A DNA stretch of 64,000 bases from Craspedostauros australis (Eukaryota > Bacillariophyta > Bacillariophyceae > Mastogloiales > Achnanthaceae), in contig JAMXDE010000058.1 of NCBI GenBank assembly GCA_026770025.1, positions 1-64,000 on the forward strand, read 5' to 3'. Position numbers and translations under genes: made by a program. This document shows, piece by piece, positions 58,779 through 64,000 of this stretch. The notes under the pieces are model-generated. The model was not told the origin of the DNA. It did not search any database and worked only from the letters and a program-made list of their open reading frames with translations. Each line of letters begins with the position of its first letter. Position 1 is the first letter of the stretch.

Positions 58779-59029
58779 AAAAGTCAACGACAACGACAAC
58801 GACAACGACAACCACGACCAAAACTTTGGAAGTAGCACAAAATGAATGGCTGTTGTTGGTTTGCGCCTGGAATTGGTATCTTTTGCCGGGACTGTGGGAA
58901 CAGAATATCATTCTGTTTACGACGCCTGAACAGAATGATATTCTGCTCGCCGAGGGGGAAGTTCGCATCCCGCCCCCTGAAAAGTGTCTCTATCAGGTTA
59001 TGACTCCCTTGTGGGACTGCTCGGGACTG

Positions 59030-59054
59030 GGGGAACAGAATGCGAAAGTCCTCT
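59030..59054 (-). repeat. Right terminal inverted repeat of Harbinger-like element 2
   Basis: 25 bases, perfect inverted match to 51451-51475, followed by AAT. Confidence 0.88.
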
Positions 59055-59056
59055 AA

Positions 59057-59183
59057 TGTGCACGAGTCCGAACCGGCTCGTGCATGTGCGACCTATTCTA
59101 CTCCACAGCGGAGCACAACAGGACGCTGCTCCAATGGTCGCCCCGTCGCAGATGGCGCAGCAGCACATACCAGATTCGCAGGA

Positions 59184-59215
<32 letters not shown>

Positions 59216-61118
59216 TGTGTGTAGCGCCCAAAAGAGGGAGGCGTGAGGGCAGAAGAGACAGCCCCTGGCATTATCGAACTGAATTAAACGGGATGAGAGC
59301 ACACGTCATGCAATACCTGCACAGTGGAGAACGTGGAGATCCGGCAAGAGAGAGGACGATACGGAATGGTCTCTCGTGGTGGGAGTATCCGTATTCGGAC
59401 AAGGAAGGAGAGACAAAGAGGAGGAGACGATTTGTTCCCTTGCGAAATGGCGCGCCTCTCTCATCATCTCAGTATCCATTTTCGTGAGTACTATTCGCTG
59501 ATTTTGATGTGGATACCGGTGCGACTCTCGAAGGTTGAGTTGGAGAAGTGGTGGAAAGAGAAAAACACGACGGTGAAGGTACTGTTATGAGCTATCCGCC
59601 TGCGACGCTTGCGATTGGCTGATGTTGGTGTTGGTTGTTGCTGTTGCGAAAACGCGTGACGTCACCGCTCGTCCACTGGTACCCCAATTCCAGATGGCCA
59701 ACGTCATGGGGACCGGTCGACAAACAGCCCATGTCGCACCCAAGACCAACAGCATAAATCATGACACCAAATGAAACCCGCAAGACAGCCCAGCAAAGAA
59801 GAATCGCTTTGTGTCACGCGTTGGTGGCAGTCACAAATAGGCTGAATGGTGAGAATACGAAGGATCGGAGTGGGCGAAAAATGGAGGTGTGTGGAACAGT
59901 TGCGCAAGAGTGGTGGTGATTGCGAGAATAGTTCACGCGTGGGCACTCGTGGCTTGTACTCGCACACAAGGACCCTGGTGAGGTTATCGCTTCTGTTGGC
60001 TCGCAATTGGTTGGTTGCTGCGCAACTGGGAGACGACAACGGAGCTGGTGACAAAGAAGGACTCTGTCGTTTGTTTTGTTTCAAGTACACTTGTTTCAAG
60101 GGATTTGTTTCAAGCAATTGTTTCAAGCATTCGGCACAAACTTGGCGACACCCACGCCCACACCCACTTTCTTGGTGCAAAGAGCAGAGGCAGGAGAAGG
60201 CGGCAAGGCAGCACGGAGCAGAAAGAGACCGCAGACGACCACGACTTGGACACGGTATAGTACTATACGAGTGCGTAACAACCAACAACCAACAATCAGC
60301 AATCAGCAATCAAAGTTCAGAACGAAAGCACGCAAAGACAGCAGAACGGGTCGCGACTCACTCATTGCCCCTGAGGTCGTCAGCTCACATCGCATCCATG
60401 ACAACAACGACAACACAATCATCCTTCTTTTTCTGATCGCGCAGCTCCGAGTACGAGTACGAGTACGAACACAGACACAAATACGGACACAAATACGGAT
60501 ACAAATACGGATACCGATACTCCCGCGAAGAGGATCGGCAGCGCGAACAAGAGCACTCGTACTCGTATTAGTACCAGCAGTAGTACCAGCATTAGTACTA
60601 CCATTAGTGTTGGTACTCGGACTCGCAATCCATCTCGGATCCATCGTCCACAACGGAGTTTCCGCCATCAAGACTAATACTGATACAAATACACGACCGA
60701 TAGCATACGACTAGCAGAATAGGTCGTACAGGCTACTCGCACGCACACTCCCATTTTCATCAGACGGCATTTCTGCACATCAAGTGCACAATTACAAACA
60801 GGAAAAGAGCAGTCGGTCCTAAGATCGGAATAGGAGGATTCTTGGACGACCCACTACAACAGTATTCTGCTGGAGCATTCCACGCAGACAAGTGCACAGA
60901 TTAGGTCAAGACGATCAGGTTAGTACAGACCAGAAGAGATTGTATGCGAATACACTCGAGCAGAGTACCTACACACTCTCCTCCCTAGAGAGAGAGAGAG
61001 AGACTAGAGGTTTCTCCACGAATACCCAATACTATTGCAGGGCATACGGATAGTGCCATATTCGCAGCATATCATACCAGACCATAGTCGCACCATACAA
61101 ACTCATACCCCAACGAGG
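59057..61118. other. Upstream region of the MORN gene, no gene recognised
   Basis: Contains a GA dinucleotide run (59187-59214), a 9-base word TGTTTCAAG repeated about four times (60088-60126), AACCAACAACCAACAATCAGC-type repeats (60280-60310), and GAGTAC/AATACGGACACA hexamer-like repeats (60445-60520). A second GA run is at 60990-61006. Open frames across it are low complexity. The final few hundred bases are probably the promoter and 5' UTR of the MORN gene. Confidence 0.5.
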
Positions 61119-64000
61119 ATGGCAACTGCTGCGATGGTATCTCCACCAGGAGCGAGCGGCTCTCGCCATGTCCATGATCACGGGCACGCCCACGCTCATG
61201 CACATGCACACCAGAGTGAACGAAATCATCACCATCAGCAGCAACAACACTCACAGGAGTCTTGCGGAAGACCTGGGCGGCTGAAAAACCCACGTGACTA
61301 TGACCATGATGATGCCAACTTCAATGGCAACTACAATGGCAACTTCAATGACAGCAACGATCGAGTCGATGCCGACGATGTTGGAGCCCATGCCCCTGCC
61401 TTTGGACGCCATAGCAGCACGGGCGGTACTACCGCTCGACCAGCTTACGCATCCGCGCCTGTCAATGCTAGCGCCAATTCAACCGCCAATGCAAGTACCA
61501 GGGAACCAGCGACCGAGTACGTGGACAAGATCGATCTGTACGGAGAGGGCATCTACACAGGACAGGTCTTGACGGATTCCAGAGCACCGCACGGATCGGG
61601 ACGTATGGAGTACTATGCCAGCGACACGCCGCATAGCCAACCAGGCAACATGAATGAGTCCAAGACCCAGCAGGCCGGGGTCACCATGTACGACGGCGAA
61701 TGGAGTCAAGGCCAGTGGCACGGCCATGGCAGCATTCACTTCGCCAACGGTGACTCCTACTTTGGTCATTTCGAGTGGAACCTGCGCCACGGCCAGGGCA
61801 CCTACGTCTGGGAGGACGGCAGAACTTACGAGGGTGGTTTTCAGCAGAATCGCCGCCATGGCGCGGATGGCACCTTGACCTGGCCGGATGAATCCTCCTA
61901 CAAGGGGGATTTCGATTGTGGTCAGCGCACCGGAACGGGGGAATACATATACGCCTGCGGCCATCGCTACAAGGGACAGTGGGTCAACAGCAAATACGAA
62001 GGATACGGGTGAGTTCGAACTTTCTTCATGGCCAGGCTGCATACTTTGTACGCTGCTATTGCTTTCACGGGCTGTCTGGGCTTCCCCGTCCATCCAATCA
62101 CCACCCGCTCACTCACTCACTCACCCATTCATCTTCACTCCACTTTCCCATCTTCGCAGCGTGTTCACATGGAACGACGGTCGCGAGTACCGAGGAGAGT
62201 GGAAACATGGTCTGCGACATGGTCAGGGCGTTGAGTTCCGAACTGACGGCGGAATCAGCTTCCAAGGCGAATGGAGGGATCACGAACGCATGCACGTCAA
62301 CCGAGCCGCCTCCATGACTCACAATCGAGCCAGCTACGGGGACATGAGCCTGCAGAACCGCGATCGTAGCTCCAGCTACAACCATCTCCAACAAAATGCG
62401 TGTAACGACCATTCAAACATGCATTCGAATGCGAACACAGCAGGAGATGCTGGTGCAAGTGCCAACGCTCAATTCCCCAATCGTAATTTTGCAAGCCGGC
62501 GCACGAGCACATCGCTGCGAGCAACCCGGACGATCGACGCCGTCGCATTCGGAATCAGTGCGGATCATACATCAGTGGCGGATGCGGAGAGCACTTTTCG
62601 TAGCCTGCGGTTGACACGCAGCGTTAGTGGTGGCGGCACCCACCAACAGCACGGTTCAAACACGCAGCGTCAGTATCAGTATCAACATCAACAGCAGTAT
62701 CACACATCGCACCAGCACATTCCAAACAATCACAACCAACACCATCGAAGAGGATTTTCAGACGTTTCGCCCCGAGCATTGCATCGCACCCAACAGGCGC
62801 AACCATCTGCGCATATCCCACCGCGCATGTCGCAAGCCGCTGCACAGCTGCCATTCCCAGCACAAAACACCCAGCGCTTCACGCGAAACGAATTCACCAA
62901 TTACAGCAACAGCGACTTTTACGGCAACACTCCAGACTCTGCCAATAGAAGAATCGGAAACGCCGTGTCATCGGTGGACAATATGCAGTATCCGCAACGA
63001 TCGCAGCAGTACCGACAGACAGACCCAAGCCAGCAATATCAACAGCAATACCAAAGCCAAAACCAAGGTCAACAGCAGCAACAGCATCACCCTCGGCACA
63101 GACATGATTTCTCGCGTGGCGCATCGTATCTTGGCTCGGACGCTGCTCCAACCAGCCACATGATGCGCTCTCCATCACCATCCACGTCCCTTCGCAGCAA
63201 CAGAAGCGTCACGCCATTGCCTTCCGATCCACAGGCGAATCAGGCGGCGCACGGCTACGGCAACTTCCATTCCAGCATCAACGCCAGTGTTGCCAACAGT
63301 CCCATGATCAATGCAGACAGCACCGATCGCGATCGCAGCGGTAGGAACAACAGGAGCATCGCAAGCAATAGCACCGCCTATGCCAATAGCAACGGCGGCA
63401 GCAACAGCATCCGAGGAATGAGATCAGTGATGAAGGGTGCGGCTGGCAATGTGACACCAACAACAAACACAGCAGAGTCACCCTCTCCACCCGTCCGCCC
63501 CCCTGTTGCGGTGACGAACGTAGCATCAAATGGGTTGCCAAGCTTGGGGAACCTTGGTGTTGGAGCTCATAGCGTGAATATCCCAGTAGCTCGGCATCGA
63601 ATTGGACAGCGAAATCGACCCAGGGATCTTGCTGGCAACGACCAACCGGATGATCAGCACCTCCCACCGGAGATGCGTGGCCCACCGCGTGCGCAGCTTC
63701 CGGAGCGGCCACCTACTGGTGATCTTCCACTGGCCAGCGGAGCACCATCATCTGTGATGGCACCGATTTCGGCCCAACTGGCACCAGGTGAAGTAGACTC
63801 GCCCGATTCTGCAGCCAGCGGTCAACGAAAGCGAAGCGGGTCTAAAAAGAAAAGCAGGAGCCGAGCCAAAAACAGCGACGGCAATGCAGCAGGAGCAGAC
63901 GAAGGGAGCCAACGGACCCGCGTGCGTCCTGTGCGTCGTGGACATTCCAATTCCGCGTCGGATGTTGGCTTAGCCACCTCATCCGACGAAGACGGCGAGG
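61119..64000 (+). CDS. MORN-repeat protein with long disordered C-terminal half (3' incomplete)
   Basis: Exon 1 is 61119-62008 and exon 2 is 62160 to beyond the window, with no stop in 613 codons, giving at least 910 residues. ATG 61119 is the first in the open frame. Residues 17-45 are His-rich (HVHDHGHAHAHAHAH). Residues 140-340 hold about seven MORN repeats, for example YDGEWSQGQWHGHGSIHF, YEGGFQQNRRHGADGTL, YKGDFDCGQRTGTGEY, YKGQWVNSKYEGYG and YRGEWKHGLRHGQG. MORN arrays form extended beta-hairpin sheets that bind lipids, membranes or protein partners at the cytoskeleton and cell cortex. After residue 345 the protein is Ser/Asn/Gln/His-rich with QYQYQHQQQYH and QQQYQSQNQGQQQQQ, then basic SKKKSRSRAK and an acidic end. 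It has no enzymatic domain in view. Confidence 0.85.
62009..62159 (+). other. Intron 1 of the MORN gene
   Basis: 151 bases from GTGAGT (62009-62014) to TTCGCAG (62153-62159). Splicing joins GG to C, restoring GGC (Gly) in the middle of a MORN repeat (KYEGYG joined to VFTWNDG). Without splicing, a TGA at 62010-62012 ends the frame. The middle contains CACTCACTCACTCACCC. Confidence 0.85.

Larger units (their letters stand above)
51451..59054. mobile_element. PIF/Harbinger-like DNA transposon 2, host of a nested Copia element
   Basis: The ends are a perfect 25-base inverted repeat starting AGAGGACTTTCGCATTCTGT at 51451-51475 and, reversed, at 59030-59054. AAT flanks both ends (51448-51450 and 59055-59057). 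Inside the left end a Harbinger-type transposase N-terminus is preserved on the + strand (51822-52440). Inside the right end, GAACAGAATATCATTCTGTT (58909-58928) and TGAACAGAATGATATTCTG (58927-58945) repeat the TIR-like word TTCTGTTC. The 5.9 kb between about 52450 and 58778 is a decayed Copia element on the minus strand, so the original transposon would have been much shorter. Confidence 0.8.

Noticed and set aside
60076-60714. 212-codon plus-strand frame upstream of the MORN gene
   Set aside because: Composed of hexamer-like and dinucleotide repeats (Arg-Val, Gln-Ile, Leu-Val runs) with no domain.
62113-62863. Short frames in MORN exon 2 on both strands
   Set aside because: The spliced MORN frame is open through the whole of exon 2 and explains the sequence.

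Overview
The window looks like a chromosome end of a unicellular eukaryote. The telomere-type motif TTAGGG occurs throughout as its C-rich complement CCCTAA on the + strand, the orientation expected if the telomere lies to the left. The genes on the right have GT-AG introns, and the mobile elements are eukaryotic classes (Copia, a tyrosine-recombinase retroelement, PIF/Harbinger). A stramenopile alga or another protist is plausible, but the sequence alone does not fix the lineage.

Layout. (1) Positions 1-33573 are two near-identical copies of one subtelomeric unit with a period of about 17.46 kb (copy 1 at 1-16101, cut by the window edge; copy 2 at 17622-33573). Each unit holds a decayed Copia pol, a satellite of about 130-170 bp (A), a decayed and internally deleted element with RT-associated and tyrosine-recombinase segments, a second satellite A block, a satellite of about 190-240 bp (B), and a long CA/CACACT tract. 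The only gag in these units (16735-17139) precedes the pol of copy 2. (2) 33574-38765 is a higher-order repeat built from CGTACG-rich blocks, telomere-like motifs and 14 copies of a hairpin-plus-G-tract module. (3) 38766-43544 leads into chromosomal DNA and contains a transposase-like gene broken mainly by in-frame stop codons.

(4) 43702-47402 contains the first host genes: an ESCRT-III SNF7/CHMP4-like gene on the minus strand (three exons, short C-terminus) and a TylF-type methyltransferase with an N-terminal membrane anchor on the plus strand. (5) 49286-59054 is a nest of mobile DNA: a Harbinger-like element with a 31-bp inverted repeat and a 3-bp target duplication (ACT), then, 8 bp further on, a second one (25-bp inverted repeats, AAT duplication) that carries a decayed Copia element on the opposite strand. 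(6) 61119 to the window end is a MORN-repeat gene with one visible intron and a long low-complexity C-terminal half that continues beyond the window.

The three host genes have unrelated roles (membrane remodelling, small-molecule or glycan methylation, membrane- or cytoskeleton-associated MORN scaffold), so no pathway is implied. The main interest is the architecture of the chromosome end: the tandem 17.5-kb unit, the conserved hairpin/G-tract repeat, and the nested transposons with identifiable ends.
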